This document shows, one piece after another, positions 1-7,787 of a stretch of DNA of 64,000 nt; the first letter of the stretch is position 1; every line of letters begins with the position of its first letter. The DNA is taken from contig NZ_MDEB01000010.1 in the NCBI RefSeq assembly GCF_002939945.1, forward strand, positions 39,171 to 103,170. Direction: 5' to 3'. The notes beneath the pieces were generated by a model that saw only the letters and a list, made by a program, of their open reading frames with translations, had not been told where the DNA came from and did not search any database. The DNA comes from Xanthomonas arboricola pv. populi. GTDB lineage: Bacteria; Pseudomonadota; Gammaproteobacteria; Xanthomonadales; Xanthomonadaceae. The position numbers and the translations under genes were made by a program.

Positions 1-638
1 CGCTGGCGCTGCTCGGTGACGGCAACGCGCAGTATTTCGCCACCGATGTCACCGACGAGGCGCAGGTCGCCGCCAACGTGGCACAGGCCGCGCAGGCGCT
101 GGGCGGGCTCAACCTGGTGGTGAATTGCGCCGGCATCCTGGGTTCGGGCCGGGTGCTCGGCAAGGAAGCGCCAATGCCGCTGGCGACCTTCCGCACCACC
201 GTGCTGGTCAACCTGGTCGGCAGCTTCAACGTGGCCAAGGCCGCGGCCGACGTGATGCAACACAACCATGCTGGCGATGACGGCGAGCGCGGCGTGATCA
301 TCAACACCGCCTCGGTGGCCGCCTATGAAGGCCAGATCGGCCAGGCCGCCTATGCCGCCAGCAAGGGTGGCGTGGTCGGCATGACCTTGCCGATGGCACG
401 CGAACTGGCGCGCTTCGGCATCCGCGTGATGACGATCGCTCCGGGCGTGTTCTGGACCCCGATGGTGGACGGCATGCCCGAGGCCGTGCAGCAATCGCTG
501 GCCGCGGCGATCCCGTTCCCCTCGCGCCTGGGCCAACCCGACGAATACGCCGACACCGTCGCCTTCATCCTGCGCAATCGCTATCTCAATGGCGAAGTGA
601 TTCGCCTGGACGGCGGCGTGCGCCTGGCACCCAAGTAG
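1..638 (+). CDS. Short-chain dehydrogenase/reductase, 5' end outside window
   Basis: The frame is open from base 3 to a TAG stop, giving 211 visible residues; SDR enzymes usually have about 250, so some 40 residues including the GxxxGxG nucleotide-binding loop lie upstream. Visible SDR signatures are VNCAGIL (the NNAG-type motif), the catalytic serine region NTASVAAYEG and the YAASKGG motif carrying the Tyr-x3-Lys pair. The C-terminal pattern (IAPGVFWTPMVDGMP, then LNGEVIRLDGGVRLAPK) resembles type-2 3-hydroxyacyl-CoA dehydrogenases (HSD10-like) used in fatty-acid beta-oxidation; this subfamily call is from memory. Cytosolic NAD(P)-dependent oxidoreductase; exact substrate unknown. The stop is followed at once by a Xanthomonas-type inverted repeat. 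Confidence 0.9.
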   Translation, partial: LALLGDGNAQYFATDVTDEAQVAANVAQAAQALGGLNLVVNCAGILGSGRVLGKEAPMPLATFRTTVLVNLVGSFNVAKAAADVMQHNHAGDDGERGVIINTASVAAYEGQIGQAAYAASKGGVVGMTLPMARELARFGIRVMTIAPGVFWTPMVDGMPEAVQQSLAAAIPFPSRLGQPDEYADTVAFILRNRYLNGEVIRLDGGVRLAPK

Positions 639-640
639 CC

Positions 641-738
641 GGGAATGGGGAATCGGGAATGGGGAATCGTAACGACGCCCTGCTCTCAGTGCCCCGGCCC
701 CGGCTTTTTCGATTCCCCATTCCCAACTCCCGATTCCC
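641..738. repeat. Inverted repeat of GGGAATGGGGAATCG units abutting the efpL start
   Basis: Left arm 641-669 and right arm 710-738 are reverse complements at 26 of 29 positions, with a 40-base loop. Each arm is built from GGGAAT/GGGGAATCG units, a motif common between Xanthomonas genes. The right arm ends at the base before the efpL ATG (739), so in an RNA reading through from the upstream gene the start codon would sit at the foot of a long hairpin. Confidence 0.85.
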
Positions 739-1305
739 ATGAAAGCCAACGACATCAAGAAAGGCAACGTCGTCGAATACAACGGCGGCATCTACCAGAT
801 CCGCGACATCGAGCGCAGCTCGCCGCAGGGCCGCGGCGGCAATGTGCGCTTCCGCTTCATCATGTACAGCGTGCCGGGCGGTGTGAAAACCGACGCCAGC
901 TTCGACGCCGACGACAACCTGCCGGAAGTGGAATTGCTGCGCCGTTTGTCCACGTTCTCGTACAAGGATGGCGAGGCGTTCGTGTTCATGGACGATGAGG
1001 ACTTCACGCCGTACACGCTGGATTCGGAGGTGATCGGCACCGATGCCGGTTACATCACCGACGGGCTGACCGGTATCTACGTGCAGGTGATCGACGACCA
1101 GCCGGTGGCCGTGCAACTGCCGCAGACGGTGACGCTGGAAGTGATCGAAACCCCGCCCGAACTCAAGGGCGGCACCGCCACCAAGCGGCCCAAGCCGGCC
1201 AAGCTCAACACCGGCCTGGAAATCATGGTGCCCGAGTACATCACCAACGGCGAGCGCGTGCTGGTCAACACCACCACCGGCGAATTCGCAGGCCGCGCCG
1301 ACTGA
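739..1305 (+). CDS. efpL: Elongation factor P-like protein EfpL (YeiP)
   Basis: 188 residues with the three beta-barrel EF-P architecture: KOW-like N-terminal domain (starting [17 protein letters not shown]), central OB domain, and C-terminal OB domain ending in TGEFAGRAD. The loop SSPQGRGG, the segment [17 protein letters not shown] and the ending with GRAD match the YeiP/EfpL branch rather than canonical EF-P, which carries a modified Lys or Arg at the loop tip. EfpL binds the ribosome and relieves stalling at proline-rich and related motifs. The ATG at 739 is fixed by homology, but no Shine-Dalgarno is visible: the bases just before it are CGATTCCC, part of the inverted repeat. The stop overlaps the next start by one base (TGATG). 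Confidence 0.93.
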   Translation: MKANDIKKGNVVEYNGGIYQIRDIERSSPQGRGGNVRFRFIMYSVPGGVKTDASFDADDNLPEVELLRRLSTFSYKDGEAFVFMDDEDFTPYTLDSEVIGTDAGYITDGLTGIYVQVIDDQPVAVQLPQTVTLEVIETPPELKGGTATKRPKPAKLNTGLEIMVPEYITNGERVLVNTTTGEFAGRAD

Positions 1306-1691
1306 TGCGCAAGCGGGTCGTTGTGGTGACGCTGGGGCTGTTGGGCGCATGTACGGCGCAACCAGCCCCGGCGCCGACATCCACGCCCGTGCAGGTGGCC
1401 TGCACCGACGCCAAGGTGGACGACGAGTGGCTGCAACACCCGCCCGGCCTGTGCGGCATGCCGGAGGATGTGCGCACGCTGGTGGAGGACTACGACACCT
1501 GCGAGCACTTCGCGGGCGAGGAGCCGTACGATGCCGATCGTCGCCACGAGATCGACGTGGCGATCGGGCGATTCTGCACGCCGGCACCGGCACGACTTGC
1601 AAGGCTGATGCAGCAGTACCGCAACAACGGGCGGGTCAGCGACTGGCTGCGCAAGTATTCGGCGCAAGCGCATCTGCAACCCGCTGGATGA
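1305..1691 (+). CDS. Small secreted lipoprotein, function unknown
   Basis: 128 residues starting at the ATG that overlaps the efpL stop by one base, so probably translated after efpL. The N-terminus [16 protein letters not shown] is a clear lipoprotein signal peptide with the lipobox LGAC (Cys16). The mature part is rich in Cys (five or so after the lipid-attached one, in segments such as QVACTDAK, GLCGMPED, DTCEHF, RFCTPAP), suggesting disulfides in the periplasm, and is acidic in the middle. I do not recognise a named domain. It ends just before a hairpin terminator shared with the convergent DUF4105 gene. Confidence 0.75.
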   Translation: MRKRVVVVTLGLLGACTAQPAPAPTSTPVQVACTDAKVDDEWLQHPPGLCGMPEDVRTLVEDYDTCEHFAGEEPYDADRRHEIDVAIGRFCTPAPARLARLMQQYRNNGRVSDWLRKYSAQAHLQPAG

Positions 1692-1717
1692 GGTAGGCGC
1701 AGCCATCCCTTCTCCCA

Positions 1718-1738
1718 TCGGGAGAAGGTGCCCGTTAT
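1718..1738. terminator. Bidirectional hairpin between convergent genes
   Basis: Perfect stem CCTTCTCCC (1718-1726), loop ATC, GGGAGAAGG (1730-1738), between the stop of the lipoprotein gene (1691) and the stop of the convergent DUF4105 gene (1735). The stem is also the core of a Xanthomonas dispersed repeat (compare 6831-6852). No long T-run follows, so termination is inferred from position and symmetry. Confidence 0.6.
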
Positions 1739-3594
1739 TGCGCCTGCAGGGGCACGCCCATGTCCGACTGCACGTTGTCGGCGGTCGCATCACCGCGCGC
1801 GAGCACACGCAATCGCGTGCGCAGGCGTTGCACATTCGCCTCGCCCTGCTCCAATCCAGTGCGGACGTCGGCCGGCAATTGCTGCCGCCCCAGCGCCTGC
1901 AGCTGTTTCCACCCGTCGACCAATACGCCGGCTTCCTGCGCCACGCGCGCGCTCAGGTCCTGCTGCTCGTCTGCTTGCGGCAGTCCGTAGCCGGCGGCGC
2001 CCAACAGCGTCGCCGGCTGACTGAGCTGGGCCTGCCGGGCGAACAGCGCTTGCAACTGACCCTGCACCGAGTCACGCTCGGCCGCGCCGGGTGTCAGCAG
2101 GCGCTTGAGCGCATCGCGTGCCAGCAATTCCTGGCGCCGCAACGCGGCCTGTTCCAGCAACAACGCCGCAGCCGTTTCGCGCAGACCGCCGCGGTCGAAC
2201 CACTGCGCGCGTATGTCCGCTCGCGCGTCCAGCCATTGCTCCACGCTGCTCTGCGGCACCGGCAGGCCGCGGCGGATCACCTCGAACATGGCCTGGTAAT
2301 GCGCCGCCGCCGACTCGAAGTAGTAGCCTTGGCGAATCGCCTGCGCACGGTCGTCCAGCACCTGCATGTCGGCGATGCCCGCGCGTTGCAACCGCTGCCT
2401 TACGCCGCGTGGGGTGATCGACGAAAGTCCGGCCGCGGCAAGCCGCGGCACCCCATCGTGCAAGAGCTTGAAGGTTTCCACCGCGCAGTTGTTGCCGATG
2501 AAGTAGTAGCGCCCGTCGTAACTCCAATGCACCTGCGCGGTGCGTGCGAGCAGCGCGGCGATCTCCTCGGCCGTCAGTGCCAGCGGCACCGACGACAGAG
2601 CACGCAGCTCCACCTTGGTGTATTCGTCGACAACCTGATTCAACGGCAACACGAACAGCCGCGAGGGATACGCGCCGGTCAGCCCACGCCAGCTGGAAAT
2701 CTGCACATCGCCGACGAAGGCGCGGAACGACAGCACGCGGTGATACTGCAGATCCAGACGGCAATCGGGGCCGGGTACGCGGCCAGGGGCACAGATCACC
2801 AGACGCAACATGCTATGGCCCCAGCGGCTCATCGGCTGCGCATTGCCCTCGGCCAGCAGGTAGTCCACCGCGTACACACGCGCTGGATCCAGTGCCAGCA
2901 GTGACATCGCGCCGACATCGTTGTCTGCCTGCAGATACGGCAGCGTCGTCCCGCAACGCGTTGTATCGGGCATGCCACCAACCTGCTCGGCAAACCAGGC
3001 CGACAGCGCCGGACGCCGGCAGCGATAATCGGCATCGAGCACATAGTGTTCGAGATTCACCGCGACGAATTCGGCTGGGCTGCGCCGTTCGTAATCGTCG
3101 GGGCTGCGATCGCTGAACCGGTTTGCGCCACGCCCGATCCGCCAGGGACGCACCTGCCAGCCGGCAAGATCGCGCAGCCGCGGGTCGCGCGACAGGCCAC
3201 CTTGCGCACCGCGGTCCAGCACATGCGCCAGTTCGTGCACCACGGCCGCCATCGCCGCGCGCGTGGCCGGTGCATCGGGGTCGGTCTGCGCAGTCGTCGC
3301 TTGCGCGCTCCACGCATCCAGCAGGTCACGATCGAGCAGGATGCGCCGGCCGATCGCGCGGCCATGCACGTGCGCCGGCAGATCCGTGCGCCACTGCAGC
3401 TGGATCGGTGCGCCGATGCGCTGCATCCAGGCAGGCGGCAGACGCTGCGCAACCTGTTCCACCAATGCGTGCGTGGCGTCGATCTGTGCCGCAGACAGGC
3501 CCTGCGGGTCGACATCGATGCGTAATTCGGCCTGCGCCGCCGGTGCGATCGCTGCGGCCAGCCATAGCCACCGGCACCAGCGGCGCGGACTCAC
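1735..3594 (-). CDS. Exported DUF4105 protein with an N-terminal HELAH zincin-like segment
   Basis: 619 residues with a signal peptide (residues 1-22, ending PAAQA). Residues about 75-190 carry HELAH (120-124) and then SPAEFVAVN (about 172-180), the layout of a gluzincin with a third zinc ligand downstream. From about residue 235 the DUF4105 domain follows (RWGHSMLRL, later YYFIGNNCAVETFKLL), a periplasmic domain with conserved His and Cys that recalls NlpC/P60-like folds. The C-terminal third is helical and Gln/Leu-rich. GTG start at 3594; its codon overlaps the stop of the upstream DUF2388 gene (GTGA), so the two are coupled. DUF4105 with DUF2388 is also a pair I recall from Pseudomonas. 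An envelope hydrolase role is inference; the HELAH motif is seen directly. Confidence 0.85.
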   Translation of the reverse strand: MSPRRWCRWLWLAAAIAPAAQAELRIDVDPQGLSAAQIDATHALVEQVAQRLPPAWMQRIGAPIQLQWRTDLPAHVHGRAIGRRILLDRDLLDAWSAQATTAQTDPDAPATRAAMAAVVHELAHVLDRGAQGGLSRDPRLRDLAGWQVRPWRIGRGANRFSDRSPDDYERRSPAEFVAVNLEHYVLDADYRCRRPALSAWFAEQVGGMPDTTRCGTTLPYLQADNDVGAMSLLALDPARVYAVDYLLAEGNAQPMSRWGHSMLRLVICAPGRVPGPDCRLDLQYHRVLSFRAFVGDVQISSWRGLTGAYPSRLFVLPLNQVVDEYTKVELRALSSVPLALTAEEIAALLARTAQVHWSYDGRYYFIGNNCAVETFKLLHDGVPRLAAAGLSSITPRGVRQRLQRAGIADMQVLDDRAQAIRQGYYFESAAAHYQAMFEVIRRGLPVPQSSVEQWLDARADIRAQWFDRGGLRETAAALLLEQAALRRQELLARDALKRLLTPGAAERDSVQGQLQALFARQAQLSQPATLLGAAGYGLPQADEQQDLSARVAQEAGVLVDGWKQLQALGRQQLPADVRTGLEQGEANVQRLRTRLRVLARGDATADNVQSDMGVPLQAQ

Positions 3595-3884
3595 TGGGCC
3601 AGAATGGACTGCGCCAGTTGCAGGTCGCTGGACAGCCGCGCGGCATCGCTGCGGCTACGCAGCTGCAGTAGCGCCGCTTCCAGACGCGCGCCACGGATGG
3701 CGCCATCGCTGGCGACGAATCCGGCCGCGTCTTCGCGCGCATCGGCAACGACTTTGTCATCGCCCGAGCTGCTGCTGTCGGACGAACCGGCCGAAGAGGC
3801 ACCCGCCGAGGTACCGGCCAGGCTTGTTGCAAAAGCCGCCAGCGGCAGCAGCGTCAAAGCGCAAAACACGAGGGAGCGCATCAT
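3591..3884 (-). CDS. Small exported DUF2388 protein
   Basis: 97 residues. Signal peptide MMRSLVFCALTLLPLAAFA, a Ser/Gly/Ala-rich linker, then the DUF2388 signature DDKVVADAREDAAGFVASDG followed by IRGARLEAALLQLRS and a C-terminal helix ending LAQSILAQ. DUF2388 proteins are small periplasmic proteins of unknown role, well known in pseudomonads. Translationally coupled to the DUF4105 gene by a 4-base overlap and 34 bases downstream of the FAD-linked dehydrogenase stop, so all three may be one transcript. Confidence 0.85.
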   Translation of the reverse strand: MMRSLVFCALTLLPLAAFATSLAGTSAGASSAGSSDSSSSGDDKVVADAREDAAGFVASDGAIRGARLEAALLQLRSRSDAARLSSDLQLAQSILAQ

Positions 3885-3918
3885 GGGCGTATCGATTCCA
3901 TGTGAAGGTGGTGAAAGA

Positions 3919-5337
3919 CTAACCGGCGCGCACGGCGGCAGGCGCGTCGTCCATCTCGAGCAGCTTGCCGGGATTCAGCAAAAGATGCGGATCGAGCACA
4001 TGTTTGATCCCGCGCATCAAGGCGATCTCCTCGGCCGAGCGCGTGCTCCACAGGTAGGCCTTCTTGACCAGACCGATGCCGTGTTCGGCAGAAATGCTGC
4101 CGCCGAAACGCTGCAAGGCCTGCGCCAGCAACCTGGTGACCTGATCGCAGGCCGCCACGAAATCCGCCTGGCTGGTGCCGTCGGGCTTGAGCACGTTGAT
4201 ATGCAGGTTGCCGTCGCCGATATGACCGAACCACACCACATCGAAATGCGGATAGGCATCGTGCAGCAGCGCCTGGGTTTCGGCCAGGAAGGCCGGCATC
4301 GCCGAGATGCGTACCGATACGTCGTTCTTGTACGGCGTGTAGCGCGCCAGCGCTTCGGTGATGCCTTCGCGCAGTCGCCACAACTGTGCGGCCTGCGCAT
4401 CGCTCTGGCTGATCACCCCGTCGCTGACCCAACCCTGTTCCATGCAGGTCTCGAATGCCGCCATCGCCGCGGCTTCCTGCGCCTCGTCGCCGGCAGCGAA
4501 TTCGGTGACCACGTAGTACGGATGCACCTCGGCAAACGGCGCCTGCGCGCCGTGCGCCAGCACGTGTTCCAAGGCGCGGTCGGTGAAGAATTCGAACGCT
4601 TCCAGCCGCAGCTGCGCGCGGAAGGCGGCGAACACCTGCATCAGCACCTCGAACGAGGGTAGCGCCAGCAGCATCACGTTGCTGGGCGGCGGCGGGTCGG
4701 TCAATCGCAGGGTCGCTTCGACCACGACGCCGAGCGTGCCTTCGGAGCCGATCATCAGATGGCGGAAATCGTAGCCGCTGGAATTCTTCACCAGTGCGTT
4801 GTTGAGTTCGAGCAGTTCGCCGGCACCGGTGACCACCTTCAGGCCGGCCACCCAGTCGCGGGTATTGCCGTAGCGGATCACGCGGATGCCGCCGGCATTG
4901 GTGGCGATATTGCCGCCGATCGAGCACGAGCCGCGCGCGGCGAAATCCACCGGATACACCAGCCCATGCTCGCGCGCGGCGTTGTGCACCGCTTCCAGCG
5001 GCATGCCGGCCTGGACGGTGAGCGTGCGATCCACTGCGTTGAACTCCAGCGGCTTGTTCAGGCGCTCCAGGCTCAGCACCAGCTCGCCGTTGGCAGCCAC
5101 CGCACCGCCGGACAAGCCGGTGCGCCCGCCCGAAGGCACCACCGCAACCGCGTTCGCGTTTGCCCAGTGCAGCACCGCCTGCACCTCGTCCACCGAACCG
5201 GGCAAGGCGATCGCCAGCGGGTTGGGCGTCCAGCGCCGCGTCCAGTCGCGGCCGTAGTGTTCCAGGTCGGCCGGCTCGGTCTTCAAACGCAACGCGGGCA
5301 CGGCCTGTTGCAACGAAAGGATGCGGGGATCGGTCAT
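3919..5337 (-). CDS. FAD-linked 2-hydroxyacid dehydrogenase, probably D-2-hydroxyglutarate dehydrogenase
   Basis: 472 residues from the ATG at 5337 (MTDPRILSLQQAVPAL); a longer upstream reading frame exists but runs into the serA control region and lacks family similarity. N-terminal FAD_binding_4 (PCMH) domain with PSGGRTGLSGGAVA and CSIGGNIATNAGG, then the FAD-oxidase C-terminal domain with WFGHIGDGNLHINV (metal/substrate histidines) and GGSISAEHGIGLVKK. The family includes D-lactate, glycolate (GlcD) and D-2-hydroxyglutarate dehydrogenases. Its divergent position next to serA favours D-2-hydroxyglutarate: SerA can reduce 2-oxoglutarate to D-2-hydroxyglutarate, and the two enzymes are reported to be coupled in Pseudomonas. 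The enzyme family is certain, the substrate inferred. Confidence 0.88.
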   Translation of the reverse strand: MTDPRILSLQQAVPALRLKTEPADLEHYGRDWTRRWTPNPLAIALPGSVDEVQAVLHWANANAVAVVPSGGRTGLSGGAVAANGELVLSLERLNKPLEFNAVDRTLTVQAGMPLEAVHNAAREHGLVYPVDFAARGSCSIGGNIATNAGGIRVIRYGNTRDWVAGLKVVTGAGELLELNNALVKNSSGYDFRHLMIGSEGTLGVVVEATLRLTDPPPPSNVMLLALPSFEVLMQVFAAFRAQLRLEAFEFFTDRALEHVLAHGAQAPFAEVHPYYVVTEFAAGDEAQEAAAMAAFETCMEQGWVSDGVISQSDAQAAQLWRLREGITEALARYTPYKNDVSVRISAMPAFLAETQALLHDAYPHFDVVWFGHIGDGNLHINVLKPDGTSQADFVAACDQVTRLLAQALQRFGGSISAEHGIGLVKKAYLWSTRSAEEIALMRGIKHVLDPHLLLNPGKLLEMDDAPAAVRAG

Positions 5338-5545
5338 GGCACACGGCGCTGCGGTAGGAACCGCACAGCGTGCCAGTGCGCGCCAGCCTCGTCCAGCTGC
5401 ACCGCGTGGCGCCGACGCGGCGTTGGATTCAGCTGAAACCGTTGCACCGCAAGGACTTCGCCTGCGCAAACACCGCATTGCGACCGCCCCATCGCGCAGC
5501 CCATCTGGCATAGTTGCCGACCCGATTGCTGCAATGCGCTCCCCC
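5338..5545. promoter_or_regulatory. Divergent promoter region, FAD dehydrogenase / serA
   Basis: 208 bases separate the divergent starts at 5337 (minus) and 5546 (plus). No convincing sigma-70 hexamers or operator could be picked by eye. The region can be read in frame with serA from further upstream, but that extension is not typical of the family. Confidence 0.5.
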
Positions 5546-6787
5546 ATGTCGCCGAAGAGAACCTCGTTTCCCAAGCAGGACATCCGCGTCCTGTTGCTGG
5601 AAGGCATCAGCCAGACTGCCGTGGATGTGTTCCGCGCCGCCGGTTATTCGCAGATCGAACTGCACGCCAAATCGTTGCCGGAAGACGAACTCACCGCGCG
5701 CATCGCCGAGGCGCATATCGTCGGCATCCGCTCGCGCACGCAGTTGAGCGCGCAGGTGCTGGCGCATGCCAAGCGGCTGATCGCAGTGGGCTGCTTCTGC
5801 ATCGGCACCAATCAGGTCGACCTGGACGCGGCCGAACTGGCCGGCATCCCGGTATTCAACGCGCCCTACTCCAATACCCGCAGCGTGGCCGAACTGGTCA
5901 TCGCCGAGGCGATCCTGCTGTTGCGCGGCATCCCGCAGAAGAACGCCCAATGCCATCGCGGCGGGTGGTCCAAGTCGGCCGCCGGCAGCCACGAAACCCG
6001 CGGCAAGGTGCTGGGCATCGTCGGTTACGGGCATATCGGCACCCAGGTCGGCGTGCTGGCCGAGTCCCTGGGCATGCAGGTGATTTTCCACGACATCGAA
6101 ACCAAGCTGTCGCTGGGTAACGCGCGTGCGGCGATCAATCTGGACGATCTGCTGGCACGCGCGGACGTGGTGACCCTGCATGTGCCGGAGACGCCGTCGA
6201 CCAAGGACATGATAGGCGCGGCGGAAATCGCGCGCATGAAGCACGGCGCGCACCTGATCAACGCCTCGCGCGGCACGGTGATCGACATCGACGCACTGGA
6301 CGCGGCGCTGAGCTCGGGCCAGATCAGCGGCGCAGCGGTGGACGTGTTCCCGATCGAGCCCAAGGGCAATGGCGATGCGTTCGAGTCACCGTTGACCGCA
6401 CACGACAATGTGATCCTGACCCCGCACGTGGGCGGCAGCACGCTGGAAGCGCAGGACAATATCGGTGTCGAAGTGGCCGCCAAGCTGGTGCGCTACAGCG
6501 ACAACGGCAGCACCCTGTCGGCAGTGAACTTCCCCGAGGTCACCCTGCCCGAACACCCCGACAGCCTGCGCCTGCTGCACATCCACCGCAACGTGCCGGG
6601 CGTGTTGTCCAAGATCAACGAACTGTTCTCGCGCCACAACGTCAACATCGACGGCCAGTTCCTGCGCACCGATGCCAAGGTGGGCTACGTGGTGATCGAC
6701 GTCAGCGCCAGCGAGGCGCAGGCCACCGCGCTGAAGGAAGGCCTGGCACTGATCGAAGGGACCTTGCGGACACGGATTTTGTATTGA
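5546..6787 (+). CDS. serA: D-3-phosphoglycerate dehydrogenase
   Basis: 413 residues from ATG 5546 (MSPKRTSFPKQDIRVLL); another in-frame ATG at 5534 would add four residues. Catalyses the NAD-dependent oxidation of 3-phosphoglycerate, the first step of serine synthesis. Seen: substrate-domain motif GIRSRTQL, nucleotide-binding GIVGYGHIGTQVG, active-site region INASRGTVID, IEPKGNGDAFESPL and TPHVGGST (catalytic Arg/Glu/His), and a C-terminal ACT-like domain (about 335-413, LLHIHRNVPGVLSKINELF) of the E. coli SerA type used for serine feedback. About 410 residues is the usual length of this type. Divergent from an FAD-linked dehydrogenase that probably removes its by-product. Confidence 0.96.
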   Translation: MSPKRTSFPKQDIRVLLLEGISQTAVDVFRAAGYSQIELHAKSLPEDELTARIAEAHIVGIRSRTQLSAQVLAHAKRLIAVGCFCIGTNQVDLDAAELAGIPVFNAPYSNTRSVAELVIAEAILLLRGIPQKNAQCHRGGWSKSAAGSHETRGKVLGIVGYGHIGTQVGVLAESLGMQVIFHDIETKLSLGNARAAINLDDLLARADVVTLHVPETPSTKDMIGAAEIARMKHGAHLINASRGTVIDIDALDAALSSGQISGAAVDVFPIEPKGNGDAFESPLTAHDNVILTPHVGGSTLEAQDNIGVEVAAKLVRYSDNGSTLSAVNFPEVTLPEHPDSLRLLHIHRNVPGVLSKINELFSRHNVNIDGQFLRTDAKVGYVVIDVSASEAQATALKEGLALIEGTLRTRILY

Positions 6788-6805
6788 TCTGTTGGCGCAC
6801 GAGCG

Positions 6806-7041
6806 GCCCTCATCCGGCGCTTTGCGCCACCTTCTCCCGCAAGCGGGAGAAGAAAGTGCAGGTCATCCTTCTCCCGCGTGCTTCCTGCTCCCGCATGCTC
6901 CCTGCTCCCGCTCGCCCGCTCGCCCTCCTCTCCCGCGTGCTCCCTTCGCGCGCGCGCCCTCCTCTTCCCGCGTACTCCCTTCTACCGCTCGCTCCCTTCT
7001 CCCGCTTGCGGGAGAAGGTGCCCGCAGGGCGGATGAGGGCG
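6806..7041. repeat. Inverted pair of CTTCTCCCGC hairpin repeats with a pyrimidine-rich core
   Basis: Two opposed copies of a repeat each contain CCCTCATCCG plus the hairpin CTTCTCCCGC-(AA/TT)-GCGGGAGAAG: hairpins at 6831-6852 and 6996-7017. Between them (about 6867-6990) lies a degenerate tandem array of TGCTCCCGC-like units, nearly all C and T on the plus strand. It fills the gap between the convergent genes serA and the Nudix hydrolase, so the hairpins probably also terminate both transcripts. Confidence 0.8.
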
Positions 7042-7058
7042 CACGCCCTCGGCACCCA

Positions 7059-7607
7059 TCACACGCCTCGCGCCACCCATTTCTCGGCCATGCGCCGCAT
7101 CGACGGATCCAGCTGAGGATCGGCAAGCAGCTCGGCGATCGGCCGCCACGCCAGGGCCAGTGACTCCTCGCTGACCTCGAACGCCTCGTCCGCTCCAGCC
7201 ACCACGACATAGCGCGCGTCGTAATGCCAGTGCCCGGCCACCTCGCCGCGCGCGGGAATCCAGTGGCGGTCCAGGTCGAAGATGGTCGCCTCAGCCAGGC
7301 GCAAGCCGCTCAGTCCGGATTCTTCCTGCGCCTCGCGCAAGGCCACCTGCGCCAGGTCGCGGTCGCCGTCGGCGTGCCCGCCCAGTTGCAGCCAGCGTTG
7401 CAGCTTGCGGTGATGGGTCAGCAGCGTGCGCGTGCCATCGGCACTGACTACCCACGCCGAGCCGGTGAAATGACCTTCGACACGCTCGCGCAGGAACGGG
7501 TTGGTGGCATCGTCCAGTAGTCGCGCGAACTGCTCGGCCAGCTCCATTTCGTCCGGCCAGCGTGCGCGGTAGTCGGCCAATCGCTGTTGCAGGGTTGCAT
7601 CCACCAT
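7059..7607 (-). CDS. Nudix hydrolase
   Basis: 182 residues from the ATG at 7607 (MVDATLQQRL). The Nudix box is GHADGDRDLAQVALRE followed by AQEESGL, fitting GX5EX7REUXEEXGU except that the first Glu is Arg; the REUXEE metal-binding part is intact. Preceding segment WVVSADGTRTLLTHHRKLQRWLQLGG is typical of a group of Nudix proteins annotated only generally. It should cleave a nucleoside diphosphate linked to another group; substrate unknown. Convergent with serA, divergent from the amino-acid permease. Confidence 0.88.
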   Translation of the reverse strand: MVDATLQQRLADYRARWPDEMELAEQFARLLDDATNPFLRERVEGHFTGSAWVVSADGTRTLLTHHRKLQRWLQLGGHADGDRDLAQVALREAQEESGLSGLRLAEATIFDLDRHWIPARGEVAGHWHYDARYVVVAGADEAFEVSEESLALAWRPIAELLADPQLDPSMRRMAEKWVARGV

Positions 7608-7787
7608 CTGTCGTTCCCGGTCGCCCGTCGCGGGCCAGGCGACCATTATCGCCATTCATGCTGCGTACGCGCTTGTCGTGAGCGTGTAGCTTTGGCAAGG
7701 TAGGCCGCTTGCCTGTCCGTTCGGGACGCGGCGCACACCTTCGCCAGGGCGCCAGCGCCTTAGCTTTGCCACTTAGGGATGTACCGA

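Noticed and set aside
6867..6990. CRISPR-like array of TGCTCCCGC units
   Set aside because: Units are too short and degenerate, have no unique spacers of regular length, and no cas genes are nearby.
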